Position numbers and translations under genes: made by a program. Under the pieces are notes generated by a model. It searched no databases. It had not been told where the DNA came from and worked only from the letters and a program-made list of their open reading frames with translations. From Methylophaga thiooxydans DMS010 (GTDB taxonomy: Bacteria > Pseudomonadota > Gammaproteobacteria > Nitrosococcales > Methylophagaceae), in NCBI RefSeq assembly GCF_000156355.1, contig NZ_GG657897.1, forward strand, positions 164,659-228,658: a DNA stretch of 64,000 nucleotides, in the 5' to 3' direction. Shown in pieces: positions 16,512 to 25,221 of the stretch. Every line of letters starts with the position of its first letter. Position 1 is the first letter of the stretch.

Positions 16512-17014
16512 GTCAATGCAGGACCGGCTATCTGCTGGGATTAGGCAGCAATATCGCACCGTTTGAAAACTTTGCCCAAATGACGACCTTGTTACTCAAA
16601 TGCTTTGAAAAAATCAGCATGAGCAGGGTATTACATATTCCACCAGTGGGAATGAACAGTCAGCATTATTTTCTCAATGCGGTCGCTTTTATCGAAACCG
16701 ATCTCAAACAAGACGATCTCAAACATATCTGTAATCAGATTGAAATCGCCTTGGGCAGGGATCGTGACGATCCCGATAGCAAACATAAAGATCGACCAGC
16801 CGATCTTGATATCCTTGCTTATCTGGAGTTTCCCCGTGACATCAATCGTGAGGCCAACAGCATCACTGATGAGTATTTTTTATACCCGCTGATTGATGAA
16901 ATAAAAGCCTATTTGAATGATAAACCTTGTCAAACAGGCATTCAAAAGGGGGCTGAAGTTACCGTTGGCAATTTAACGTTTGGACAAACGGCGACCACCA
17001 TCTACCGGAATTGA
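16508..17014 (+). CDS. folK: 2-amino-4-hydroxy-6-hydroxymethyldihydropteridine diphosphokinase FolK (HPPK)
   Basis: 168 aa. It adds pyrophosphate from ATP to hydroxymethyl-dihydropterin. The N-terminal YLLGLGSNI and the motif ALGRDRDDPDSKHKDRPADL (catalytic Arg/Asp pairs, DLDIL) identify the family. The middle is more divergent than in E. coli. The C-terminal 60 residues continue beyond the usual end with no known motif. It overlaps folB by 4 nt. Its last 42 bp overlap the end of the convergent folM-like gene. In this organism folates serve biosynthesis while methanopterin carries C1 oxidation. Confidence 0.88.
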   Translation: MSQCRTGYLLGLGSNIAPFENFAQMTTLLLKCFEKISMSRVLHIPPVGMNSQHYFLNAVAFIETDLKQDDLKHICNQIEIALGRDRDDPDSKHKDRPADLDILAYLEFPRDINREANSITDEYFLYPLIDEIKAYLNDKPCQTGIQKGAEVTVGNLTFGQTATTIYRN

Positions 17015-17692
17015 AACACCGGTTAAAAATGGATTAATCAGCAGGCTTTTCACTGCAAGATAAACGGGCTCAGCACCACCTTCCCGCGCCAACGGCGTCT
17101 CTTGCATCATGTTGTTTCTGACTTCTTCTGAATGTGACTCAGTAAATAACACTGGTCCGGGTGCAATTGCATTCACCTTAATGTCAGGGGCGTACTTTTT
17201 CGCCAATACCAGCATCATATTGTGTAAACCCGCCTTAGTCGTGCCATAAATATCAAAGCGTGGCGTGGGGTTCTCGACATTGATATCCGTTATATGAATG
17301 ATGTCTGCCGGATCATTATTGTCGCCATGCAAACGGTCATGCAGGCCCTGATTAATAAGATACGGTGCCATCATATGTGCATAAAAAAAGGTTTCATATT
17401 GTTCAGCCGCCTGTGCTAAATCGTCATCGGTCGGGAAAAAGCTGGAGGCGTTGTGGATGATGGCTCTGAAGTCTTGATACTGCTTGCGCAGTCGGGCCAC
17501 AAACTCAAGAATACTGTCGCGACTGTCAAAGTTGGCGCGGATGGTTTCAACCCCCATTGCTTTCAATTCTTGGACACCTTCGGTCTCACTACGGTAATGT
17601 GCTAACACCGAATAACCGTCTTGATGCAAACGTTTCGCGAGATGCAAGCCAACTCGACGACTGGCACCGGTAACAAGAACCTTTTTTTGCAA
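16973..17692 (-). CDS. folM: FolM-like dihydromonapterin reductase (short-chain dehydrogenase)
   Basis: About 239 aa SDR enzyme. FolM-type enzymes reduce dihydromonapterin or dihydrofolate with NADPH. The cofactor motif is VTGASRRVGLHLA; arginines after TGAS are typical of pteridine reductase relatives and favour NADPH. IIHNASSF and the catalytic YGTTKAG (Tyr-x-x-x-Lys) are present, and VDGGRRL ends the fold. The start is probably TTG 17692, with GAGG 9 nt upstream. A longer ATG start at 17743 would overlap the divergent midA gene by 35 bp. The folB-folK neighbours support a pterin role. FolM versus other SDR is fairly but not fully sure. Confidence 0.82.
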   Translation of the reverse strand: MQKKVLVTGASRRVGLHLAKRLHQDGYSVLAHYRSETEGVQELKAMGVETIRANFDSRDSILEFVARLRKQYQDFRAIIHNASSFFPTDDDLAQAAEQYETFFYAHMMAPYLINQGLHDRLHGDNNDPADIIHITDINVENPTPRFDIYGTTKAGLHNMMLVLAKKYAPDIKVNAIAPGPVLFTESHSEEVRNNMMQETPLAREGGAEPVYLAVKSLLINPFLTGVSIPVDGGRRLSKR

Positions 17693-17708
17693 TGGTTTAT
17701 CCTCAGAA

Positions 17709-18881
17709 ATGAATGACACAATAACAATAGCTGCTGACAACATGCTGGCGCAACAACATAGTGACCAGCTTAAAGCGTTGATTACTGCTGAGATTGAGCA
17801 GCAGGGCGGTTTTATCAGTTTTGCCGACTATATGCAGCGTTGTCTCTACCAGCCAGGGTTCGGTTACTACAGTGCTGGCAGTCATAAACTGGGGCAGGGT
17901 GGTGACTTCACCACCGCGCCTGAAATCAGCCCTTTATTTGGCTATGCTGTGGCTAATCAGGTTCATGATGCTTTGCAACAATGCACCAGCAAACATATTC
18001 TCGAATTTGGTGCTGGCAGTGGTCAGCTTGCCATCGCCATGCTAACTCAGCTTGAGAGCCTAAACGCGCTTCCTGAGCGCTATTTTATTCTCGAGATCAG
18101 CGCCGATCTGCAAGCACGACAACTGCAACTGATTGAGCAACAACGCCCCGATCTTGCTGATCGTGTTGAGTGGATACAAACTCTGCCCGACGTGTTTAAC
18201 GGTGTCATGCTGGCCAATGAAGTCTGTGATGCTATGCCAGTCCATTTACTGCGACTGACAACCTCAGGCATGTTTGAGCGTGGTGTCAGCATTGAAAACG
18301 GCCACTTCATCTGGCAGGACAAAAAACTGGCTCATCCGCGACTTATTGCTTTTGCTGAGCGAATTAACGAGCCATCACAGGCCGAAGACTACCTTACCGA
18401 AGTCAATCTCAACGCTGTTGACTGGATGCAAACAGCCGCCGCCTCACTGCAACAGGGTGCTATTTTCATCATTGACTATGGTTACCCGTTTAACGACTAC
18501 TATGCCGCTGAGCGAGTACAAGGAACGCTGCGTAGCTATTATCGCCAGCAGGCTATTGATGATCCGCTACAACTTCCCGGTCTACAAGATATAAGCGCGC
18601 ACGTGGACTTCACCACGCTAGCGGAAACCGCGCTGGAAGGAGGTTGTCACGTGGCAGGATTTCATGAACAAGGTGACTTCTTAGTGGCGGCCAACATCAC
18701 GCAGATAGCCGCTCAACTGGAGGCCAAAAAAGATGCGCTAAGCTGGCTTCAACATAGCGCCGCGCTAAAACAACTCTTAATGCCGCATGTCATGGGCTAT
18801 CAATTTAAAGTATTAAGTTTAAGCAAAGCGATTGAACTATTACCGCGTTTGCAGTTACAAGATCGCCGCTACCAGCTATAA
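17709..18881 (+). CDS. MidA/NDUFAF7-family SAM-dependent methyltransferase
   Basis: 390 aa. The family (Methyltransf_28, DUF185) contains mitochondrial NDUFAF7, which methylates a complex I subunit; bacterial roles are mostly unknown. Hallmarks are FADYMQRCLYQPGFGYY, GGDFTTAPEISPLFG (near residue 67), the SAM-binding ILEFGAGSGQLA, LANEVCDAMPV and IIDYG. It is divergent from folM and ends just before a strong bidirectional terminator. The start ATG 17709 is close to the folM start, so both promoters must overlap the neighbouring reading frame. Confidence 0.92.
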   Translation: MNDTITIAADNMLAQQHSDQLKALITAEIEQQGGFISFADYMQRCLYQPGFGYYSAGSHKLGQGGDFTTAPEISPLFGYAVANQVHDALQQCTSKHILEFGAGSGQLAIAMLTQLESLNALPERYFILEISADLQARQLQLIEQQRPDLADRVEWIQTLPDVFNGVMLANEVCDAMPVHLLRLTTSGMFERGVSIENGHFIWQDKKLAHPRLIAFAERINEPSQAEDYLTEVNLNAVDWMQTAAASLQQGAIFIIDYGYPFNDYYAAERVQGTLRSYYRQQAIDDPLQLPGLQDISAHVDFTTLAETALEGGCHVAGFHEQGDFLVAANITQIAAQLEAKKDALSWLQHSAALKQLLMPHVMGYQFKVLSLSKAIELLPRLQLQDRRYQL

Positions 18882-18882
18882 A

Positions 18883-18906
18883 AAAAGGAGCCCGAAGGCT
18901 CCTTTT
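18883..18906. terminator. Bidirectional intrinsic terminator
   Basis: AAAAGGAGCC-CGAA-GGCTCCTTTT forms a perfect 10-bp stem with a tetraloop and has A/T runs on both sides. It lies between the convergent midA and lipoprotein genes and can end both transcripts. Confidence 0.92.
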
Positions 18907-18927
18907 AAACGTTGATGAAGTGACGGT

Positions 18928-19800
18928 TTATTCCGCTTTCGATTCATCAAGCTGTTTTTGCAGTTTGTCGAGCTTATCGCTCATTTCAAACAGTACTTCT
19001 TTGATATTCGCCATGTCATCACGCAGGTTATTTGTTTCTTGCGTGTTGCGTGCAATGGCTTCTTTTTGTTCAGGCGTCAAAGAGCCGCCTTGCTGCGCCT
19101 CTGCTTCACGCTCTGCCGCTGTTGCCAACACGGTAGGAATATCAATAACAATCCAGTCACTACGCTCTTCACCGGTTTTAGGGTCAACGTAATAAGATTG
19201 GCCATTGTCTAAAACGATGGTTCTATCTGGTTCTGAATCGCTACGACGAGTACCCGGTAACAGTGGATTTGTTCTGCGATCGATAGGCTGATTAGTGATG
19301 GGATCTTTTTCTCGGTAAACCTCTCTCACTTTACCGAAAATAATATTCAAACGACCGCCACTATAGAACACACGACCCGTGTTGGTTTCTCTTTCCGCTG
19401 CTAATGCACTTCTATGTGTACCGATAGTCACAAACGTCACATCTTGACTTGATTCAGCCCGCGACAGCCCCGATGCCAATGATGTGCTCAAGACCTGTAG
19501 CTCACCAGGCGAAAATAGCGGTGTTTGGCGCTCTTGGAACAATACCGTATCGGTGATGTACATTGATTCAAGAATCGTGCGCAGGTTCTCCGATGAAATA
19601 GCGAGGGGATGATCGTTAGCTACGCCTGCGACATCTCTTTCTTGAATCTGGACATTTTGCAAACCCGCTTCAAAGACGGTTTTGCCTTCCAGAGAAATTT
19701 CAACTTCGTCTTTCTTTGGCGAACTACCGCAGCCTGCCAGTCCCAGACTGAGCATCATGACCGTGGCAATCGTTGTGCTGTACTTCAATATGCCTCGCAT
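18928..19800 (-). CDS. Unknown outer-membrane-type lipoprotein with C-terminal coiled coil
   Basis: 290 aa. The N-terminus is a lipoprotein signal with lipobox LAGC (Cys24). The next residue after the modified Cys is Gly, not Asp, so Lol export to the outer membrane is expected. The core (about 60-200) contains LRTILESMYITDTVLF, RVFYSGGRLNIIFGKVREVY and YYVDPKTGEERSDWIVID, which look like a conserved but unnamed family. The last 50 residues form a coiled coil (LRDDMANIKEVLFEMSDKLD). Start ATG 19800 has AAAGAGGAA 6 nt upstream. It ends the rhodanese-grxC-secB-gpsA unit. I cannot name its function. Confidence 0.82.
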   Translation of the reverse strand: MRGILKYSTTIATVMMLSLGLAGCGSSPKKDEVEISLEGKTVFEAGLQNVQIQERDVAGVANDHPLAISSENLRTILESMYITDTVLFQERQTPLFSPGELQVLSTSLASGLSRAESSQDVTFVTIGTHRSALAAERETNTGRVFYSGGRLNIIFGKVREVYREKDPITNQPIDRRTNPLLPGTRRSDSEPDRTIVLDNGQSYYVDPKTGEERSDWIVIDIPTVLATAAEREAEAQQGGSLTPEQKEAIARNTQETNNLRDDMANIKEVLFEMSDKLDKLQKQLDESKAE

Positions 19801-19813
19801 AGATTGTTCCTCT

Positions 19814-20854
19814 TTAGTTAACCTGGTTTCCTGCAGGATGCAGCAACTCTGCTTTTTGTTCCCTGCACAATAATGTTTGTACCGACTCGCGCGGATCGTA
19901 CCCTTCGAACAAGATTTTGCATACCTGTTCAACAATAGGCATTTCCACACCGACCTGCTCCGCACGTAATAAAACTTCTCGAGCAGCATGCATGCCTTCT
20001 ACTGTTTTGCCAACCGTTTTGACTGCATCAGCAACACTAAGCCCCTTACCCAGCGCCAAACCTAATTGCCGATTTCGACTTTGATCGTCGGTACAGGTCA
20101 GAATTAAATCACCAATACCCGACAACCCGAATAAGGTTTCCGTTTCTGCGCCTAAGGCTGCTGCCAGACGTCGTATTTCTGCCATACCTCGGGTGATAAG
20201 CGCTGCGCGCGCATTCGCGCCGTAACCCAAGCCATCAGAAATACCCGCGCTGATAGCCAACACATTTTTTACCGTACCACCGATTTGCGCGCCCAGTACG
20301 TCATGCGTTGTGTACACCCGCAGCGTCGGGGAGTGCATCAGCTCTGCGAGATCCTCTAATAAACCCTGGTCGGGTGAAGCCAGTGTCACTGCTGTCGGCA
20401 AATTGTCAGCGACTTCCGCAGCAAATGAGGGCCCAGAAAGTACTGCTAGTGGTTGTTGAGGCCCAAGAATCTGCTTTGCAGCATCAAACAAAAATTGCCC
20501 TGTTTCCGGCGTCAGTCCCTTGGTCGCCCAACTTACCGGTGTCGATGCTTTCAGTACTGGTTGTAATGCTTTCAAGGTTGCAACAAAAGCAGTACTTGGC
20601 ACTGAAATCAGGACATGTTGGCAAGCTTTAGCAGCCAATTCAAAATCGTCAACTATTGCCAGACTATCAGGGAACCGCACACCCGGCAGATACCGACCGT
20701 TTTCACGTGACTGTTTCATTTCTGCCAGCTGTGCCTGATCTCTTCCCCACAACCAGACTTCTTGACCAGTTCTAGCAATGGCCATCGCCAAAGCCGTGCC
20801 CCAGGCACCAGCGCCAATAACCAGCGTAGGAGAAAGTTTAGCCTGCGTCGTCAC
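19814..20854 (-). CDS. gpsA: NAD(P)H-dependent glycerol-3-phosphate dehydrogenase
   Basis: 346 aa. It reduces dihydroxyacetone phosphate to sn-glycerol-3-phosphate for phospholipids, thus feeding PlsY. The N-terminal Rossmann motif VIGAGAWGTALA, the WGRD that follows, VLSGPSFAAEVA, the catalytic lysine region GTVKNVLAISAGISDGLGYG and GLSGIGDLILTC are all present. It is 14 nt downstream of secB and 13 nt upstream of the lipoprotein gene. secB-gpsA pairing is common in gammaproteobacteria. Confidence 0.97.
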   Translation of the reverse strand: MTTQAKLSPTLVIGAGAWGTALAMAIARTGQEVWLWGRDQAQLAEMKQSRENGRYLPGVRFPDSLAIVDDFELAAKACQHVLISVPSTAFVATLKALQPVLKASTPVSWATKGLTPETGQFLFDAAKQILGPQQPLAVLSGPSFAAEVADNLPTAVTLASPDQGLLEDLAELMHSPTLRVYTTHDVLGAQIGGTVKNVLAISAGISDGLGYGANARAALITRGMAEIRRLAAALGAETETLFGLSGIGDLILTCTDDQSRNRQLGLALGKGLSVADAVKTVGKTVEGMHAAREVLLRAEQVGVEMPIVEQVCKILFEGYDPRESVQTLLCREQKAELLHPAGNQVN

Positions 20855-20868
20855 AAACTTGTCCGGTA

Positions 20869-21357
20869 TTAATGAGTCGCTTGTGATTGAGCTGCTTCAG
20901 CTTGTTTCTGAGCCTGCTCTTTCTGATGCATGTACATCGCGTCAAAGTTAACCGGAGACAGCACTAATTGTGGGAAACCACCTTTAGTCACTAAATCAGA
21001 TACCACTTCACGAACGAATGGGAACAGGGTGTTCGGGCAGTAGCTGCCTAACAATGGGCCCATTTCTTCATTGCTGTAACCAGTCAATGTGAAGATACCA
21101 GCTTGTTTCACTTCTACCAGAAATGCTGTTTTGTCACCCACTGTCGCGGTAACCGTCACTGTCAGGATAATTTCGTGATTATCATCGTCGATGCGGTTGT
21201 AACCATTGCCCAGCTGCAGATCCAGCTTTGGACGCCACTCTTCACGGAACATTTCCGGTGAGTTTGGCGACTCGAATGACACATCTTTTGTGTAGATTTT
21301 TTGAATGATAAAGCGTGGTTTTTGCTCTTCGCTAGCTGCTGTATTTTCTTCAGCCAT
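20869..21357 (-). CDS. secB: Protein-export chaperone SecB
   Basis: 162 aa. Cytosolic tetrameric chaperone that keeps preproteins unfolded and delivers them to SecA. Family marks are FIIQKIYTKDVSFESPNSP near the N-terminus, the beta-strand block IILTVTVTATVGDKTAFLVE, and the CPNTLFPFVREVVSDLVTKG loop with GGFPQLVLSPVNFDAMY. The C-terminal tail is Gln/Ala rich. It is 21 nt downstream of grxC in the same unit as gpsA. Confidence 0.97.
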   Translation of the reverse strand: MAEENTAASEEQKPRFIIQKIYTKDVSFESPNSPEMFREEWRPKLDLQLGNGYNRIDDDNHEIILTVTVTATVGDKTAFLVEVKQAGIFTLTGYSNEEMGPLLGSYCPNTLFPFVREVVSDLVTKGGFPQLVLSPVNFDAMYMHQKEQAQKQAEAAQSQATH

Positions 21358-21378
21358 GATTATTCCTTCTCTATAACG

Positions 21379-21636
21379 TTATGATTGTGCCAACAGGCTG
21401 TCGAGCTGCTTGGAGCGATCAATCGCAACCAAATCGGTGTAACCGCCTACGGCTTTATTATTGATAAAAATTTGTGGCACCGTTCGTTGCTGACTTTTTT
21501 TCATCATTTCTTCGCGTTTTGACGGATCTAAATCCACACGAATTTCCTGATAGTCCACGCCTTTACGTTCAAGCAACTGCTTCGCCATAACGCAATACGG
21601 ACAATGCGCGGAAGAATAAACGATTACCTTAGCCAC
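21379..21636 (-). CDS. grxC: Glutaredoxin 3
   Basis: 85 aa, the full family length. The redox motif CPYC sits at residues 12-15; the cis-Pro region TVPQIFINN and GGYTDL for glutathione binding follow. It reduces disulfides and glutathione adducts using glutathione. The rhodanese gene is 27 nt upstream and secB 21 nt downstream; this grxC-secB order is classical. Confidence 0.96.
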   Translation of the reverse strand: MAKVIVYSSAHCPYCVMAKQLLERKGVDYQEIRVDLDPSKREEMMKKSQQRTVPQIFINNKAVGGYTDLVAIDRSKQLDSLLAQS

Positions 21637-21663
21637 AAAAAAACCCCTGCCATTTCTGAAAAT

Positions 21664-22083
21664 TTAGTTGAACAGAGGCAGTTTAGCCTCTTTCCAAGCA
21701 TGCAAACCGCCTGTTAACACATAGACTTGTTCAAAGCCTTTTCCTCGTAACTGTTTAGCGGCGCTACGAGCACGCTGACCACTGGCACAGACGATCACCA
21801 CTGGTTGCGTTTTGTCCTTAAGTTGTTTTGACTCTTCTGCCAGTTGCGACAATGGCAGGTTTAACGAATCGGCAATGTGCTCTTTTTCGTACTCTGACGG
21901 ATCTCGCACATCGACAAATTTACCTTTGTTCTGATTCACCAGTCTAACGGCCTGCGTCGCGCCCAGTGGCTGCAGACCACTTAGTCTGCGGTTTATTGAG
22001 TCAGAAAAGACCAGCCACGCCAGAATCACAAAGGCCGAGACCAAAATCCAATGATTAACAATAAACTCACCCACGTTTTCCAT
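21664..22083 (-). CDS. Membrane-anchored rhodanese-domain protein
   Basis: 139 aa. One N-terminal transmembrane helix (about 10-25, ILVSAFVILAWLVFS) precedes a rhodanese domain with DVRDPSEYEKEHI and the active-site loop VCASGQRAR, whose Cys is the expected sulfur carrier. It matches the YibN family that in many gammaproteobacteria lies before grxC-secB, as it does here. A sulfur-transfer or sulfide-related role is implied by the domain. It begins the five-gene unit to 18928; its promoter should lie in 22084-22150. Confidence 0.92.
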   Translation of the reverse strand: MENVGEFIVNHWILVSAFVILAWLVFSDSINRRLSGLQPLGATQAVRLVNQNKGKFVDVRDPSEYEKEHIADSLNLPLSQLAEESKQLKDKTQPVVIVCASGQRARSAAKQLRGKGFEQVYVLTGGLHAWKEAKLPLFN

Positions 22084-22466
22084 AGCACCCCTTCATGCAG
22101 ACTAAACAGTTATTTTTTGAAAATAAATACTATCTCAGCCACTCGCTTTTGATTCGATAGCGCACGGTGAGACTCAAACGTTATTTATATCTTGGCTGTG
22201 ACAGCACCCGCAAAGCATAGCGCAGAAAATCGATTAAGCCTTCGCGCCCCGCCTACTGATGCAGCGCCAATCCAGCGCATTCAATATTGTTGCGACTTGC
22301 GATAGTATCTTGCCTATTGGCCAAAACCAAGCTTCAGCCCACGACTCGTTGCGACTGTATTTCATCACAAAAGCCCATATAATACACGGCATCAACTTTG
22401 AATTACATATAACACAACGGTCAGCCACAATAGAGCCTGATCACTTCTAGCTTTAAGGATTATTTA
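22084..22466. promoter_or_regulatory. 383-bp divergent intergenic region (rhodanese operon / gpmI)
   Basis: No gene is supported here. Reading frames of about 60 codons on both strands lack ribosome sites and family likeness. It must contain divergent promoters. A perfect TATAAT at 22378-22383 on the plus strand is a good -10 for gpmI, with no clear -35 at 17 bp. An AAGGA lies 7-11 nt before the gpmI ATG. On the minus strand an AT-rich stretch (22108-22132) is the likely rhodanese promoter. Confidence 0.45.
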
Positions 22467-24002
22467 ATGACTCACCCACACCGACCATTGGCGCTAATTA
22501 TTCTTGATGGATGGGGTTACAGTGAAGACCCGGACAATAATGCCATCCTTGCAGCAAATACGCCCGTTTGGGATAAACTCTGGCAGCAATATCCGCACAC
22601 CTTAATCCACGCTTCAGGAGCCGGTGTCGGTCTCCCCGGCGATCAAATGGGTAACTCTGAAGTTGGCCACCTTAATCTGGGAGCGGGCAGGGTCGTCTAT
22701 CAGGAATTCACACGCATTAGCAAAGCCATCGAAGAGGGTGCATTCTTCGATAACCCCGTGTTATCTGAGGCGGTCGACAAAGCCGTGGCCAACAACAAGG
22801 CTGTGCATATCTTCGGTCTGTTGTCAGACGGTGGCGTACACAGTCACGAAACGCATATTCATGCGATGGTGGAAATGGCAGTACAACGTGGGGCAGAAAA
22901 AGTCTATGTTCACGCCTTTTTAGATGGTCGTGATACCCCACCGAAAAGTGCTCAATCAGCGCTTGATGCCCTCGAAAAAACCTTTGAAAAATGTGGTAAG
23001 GGGCGTCTAGCAACCTTGGTAGGCCGGTTTTATGCAATGGATCGTGACCAACGTTGGAATAGGGTTGAAGAAGCCTACAAACTCATCGCTGAGGGGCAGG
23101 GTGCCTATCATTTCGCCACTGGCAGTGAAGGCTTGGCAGCCGCTTATGAGCGTGAGGAAACCGACGAGTTCGTTAAACCGACTACGATAGGCGATGCGGC
23201 GCCCGTCGAAGATGGAGACAGTATCGTCTTTATGAATTTCCGTTCGGATCGTGCCCGTGAATTGACCGAATGCTTTATCAAACCGGAATTTGACGGCTTT
23301 ACATTACCCCGCCATATCAAGCTTGCCAGCTTTGTCACACTGACAGAATACAAAAAAGACTTTGCTGTACCAGTCGCTTTCCCAACCGAAAAGATGAACA
23401 ACATCTTAGGGGCTTACTTGTCGTCGTTAGGCCTCAAGCAGCTGCGTATTGCGGAAACAGAAAAATATGCCCATGTAACCTTTTTCTTTAATGGTGGTCT
23501 TGATAAACCCTTTGACGGTGAAGATCGCATTTTGATCCCCTCACCCAAAGTCGATACCTACGATCAACAACCAGCAATGAATGCGCCGGAAGTCACTGAG
23601 AACTTGGTTGAAGCCATTCAAAGCAAAAAATACGATGTCATTATCTGTAACTATGCTAATGCCGACATGGTGGGACATACCGGAAACTTTAATGCCGCTG
23701 TTGAAGCCATTGAAGCGCTGGACACTTGCCTTGGTAAAGTCTGGGGAGCATTAGAACAGGCCGGAGGCGAAATGATCGTGACGGCGGACCATGGTAATGC
23801 TGAACGCATGGTCAATCATGAAACCGGACAGGCTCATACAGCTCATACAAACAATGTTGTTCCGCTTATATTTGCTGGACGTAACGCCACCTGCCATGAA
23901 AACGGTACTTTGTCAGATATTGCACCGACCATGTTGTCGTTAATGGATCTGCCTATTCCGGCAGAAATGAGCAAACACTTATTAATTGAAGAAAAGGCAT
24001 AA
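22467..24002 (+). CDS. gpmI: 2,3-bisphosphoglycerate-independent phosphoglycerate mutase
   Basis: 511 aa. It interconverts 3- and 2-phosphoglycerate in glycolysis and gluconeogenesis, using two Mn ions and a phosphoserine intermediate. The N-terminal [11 protein letters not shown] binds metal, and [14 protein letters not shown] holds the nucleophile Ser64. [20 protein letters not shown] and the C-terminal [10 protein letters not shown] (metal site) are intact. The order gpmI-envC-ctpA is conserved in gammaproteobacteria. Confidence 0.98.
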   Translation: MTHPHRPLALIILDGWGYSEDPDNNAILAANTPVWDKLWQQYPHTLIHASGAGVGLPGDQMGNSEVGHLNLGAGRVVYQEFTRISKAIEEGAFFDNPVLSEAVDKAVANNKAVHIFGLLSDGGVHSHETHIHAMVEMAVQRGAEKVYVHAFLDGRDTPPKSAQSALDALEKTFEKCGKGRLATLVGRFYAMDRDQRWNRVEEAYKLIAEGQGAYHFATGSEGLAAAYEREETDEFVKPTTIGDAAPVEDGDSIVFMNFRSDRARELTECFIKPEFDGFTLPRHIKLASFVTLTEYKKDFAVPVAFPTEKMNNILGAYLSSLGLKQLRIAETEKYAHVTFFFNGGLDKPFDGEDRILIPSPKVDTYDQQPAMNAPEVTENLVEAIQSKKYDVIICNYANADMVGHTGNFNAAVEAIEALDTCLGKVWGALEQAGGEMIVTADHGNAERMVNHETGQAHTAHTNNVVPLIFAGRNATCHENGTLSDIAPTMLSLMDLPIPAEMSKHLLIEEKA

Positions 24003-25197
24003 AGCCACTGTGTTGACGCGTTCTTTTCAAGCTCTGGCGCTGTTGCTGGTCTGCACCGGCGCTTATGCCGCACCTGACTCCGCACAACAGTTGGATTCTG
24101 TTCGTGAGGAAATCAAAACGCTCAATGCTGATTTGTCAGCACAAAAAGCCAGCCGCGAAGAACTCTACGCAGAGCTGAAAAAGCAAAGTCGGAGTGTCTC
24201 GACGCTCAACCGTAAACTACGGGATTTACAGCAACAGATTCAGCACAAAGATGCTGAACTCAACCGCTTGCGTACACAAATGGGGATCAAGGAAGAAGAG
24301 CAAAGCCAGCAGCTTGAGGCGCTTTATGCTCAGATCCGAGCCGCCTTTATCAATGCTGAGCCCAGCTATCTCGAAATGCTACTCAATCAACAGGATATTG
24401 CCACCATCAGTCGCGGCAGCACCTATTTTCGTTATTTTCATCAAGCTCGTGAAACCCAGATCGATCAGATCAACACCCTGTTACGCCAGCTTACTGAAGA
24501 ACAAAAAGCGGTGTTACTGGCTCAGCAATCATTAGAGACCTTGCTGGAAGAGCAAAAACATCAGCAACTGAAGTTGCAACAGGAAACGGAAAAACGCCAG
24601 GCCACCTTAGCGGCGTTGGATAAAACCATTTCCGGTAAAAATGCACAATTGAGCTCCTTGCAGGAAGAAGAAAAAAACCTGCAAAATTTACTTGATTCTC
24701 TGGCAAGAGAAGAAGCCAAACGCCAACAACAGGCAAAGCAAGCACAAAGCAAAGCCCCCACTCAAAAAACTGTTACAGCCGTGAAACCAAACACACCTTT
24801 TTCACGTCTGACTGGTAAGCTCAGCTGGCCGGTGAACGGAAAAGTGCTGGCGCGCTATGGTAGCCTACGAAATCTTGGTAAACTCAAGTGGCAAGGCATT
24901 GTCATCGCCTCACCAACAGGCAATGAGGTCACAGCCACGGCATCGGGCAGAGTGGTGTTTGCCGACTGGCTAAGAGGGTTTGGCCTGCTAATCATCATTG
25001 ATCATGGCGAACAATACATGACGCTGTATGGTAATAATGAAAGCCTGCTACGCGAAGTAGGAGATGTTGTCCAAGCCGGTGATACGATTGCCCAATCGGG
25101 TGAACAAGGAATTCGCGGGCTGGCCGGATTGTATTTTGAAATCCGTCATCGTGGCAGCCCCACCAACCCAATGAAATGGTTGGGAACACAGGGCTGA
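23986..25197 (+). CDS. envC: Murein hydrolase activator EnvC (degenerate LytM/M23)
   Basis: About 400 aa. A signal peptide ([13 protein letters not shown]) leads to a long periplasmic coiled coil (about 35-255) and a C-terminal LytM domain (from about 280). The zinc ligands of active M23 peptidases are missing: the H-x-x-x-D site is replaced around [11 protein letters not shown], and the end reads LYFEIRHRG. This is as in E. coli EnvC, which activates the amidases AmiA/B at the septum instead of cutting. The start is uncertain: TTG 23986 (overlapping gpmI by 17 nt), GTG 24010 or TTG 24013 all keep the signal peptide. It lies in the gpmI-envC-ctpA operon. Confidence 0.93.
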   Translation: MKKRHKATVLTRSFQALALLLVCTGAYAAPDSAQQLDSVREEIKTLNADLSAQKASREELYAELKKQSRSVSTLNRKLRDLQQQIQHKDAELNRLRTQMGIKEEEQSQQLEALYAQIRAAFINAEPSYLEMLLNQQDIATISRGSTYFRYFHQARETQIDQINTLLRQLTEEQKAVLLAQQSLETLLEEQKHQQLKLQQETEKRQATLAALDKTISGKNAQLSSLQEEEKNLQNLLDSLAREEAKRQQQAKQAQSKAPTQKTVTAVKPNTPFSRLTGKLSWPVNGKVLARYGSLRNLGKLKWQGIVIASPTGNEVTATASGRVVFADWLRGFGLLIIIDHGEQYMTLYGNNESLLREVGDVVQAGDTIAQSGEQGIRGLAGLYFEIRHRGSPTNPMKWLGTQG

Positions 25198-25221
25198 TTG
25201 ATTAATCTATAAGGAAAGAAT

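Noticed and set aside
22234-22450. Two frames of about 63 codons in the gap before gpmI
   Set aside because: No ribosome site, no homology recognised, one on each strand over the same DNA; more likely promoter region.
23986-25197. EnvC as a broken peptidase gene
   Set aside because: Loss of zinc ligands is normal for EnvC activators; the gene is intact.
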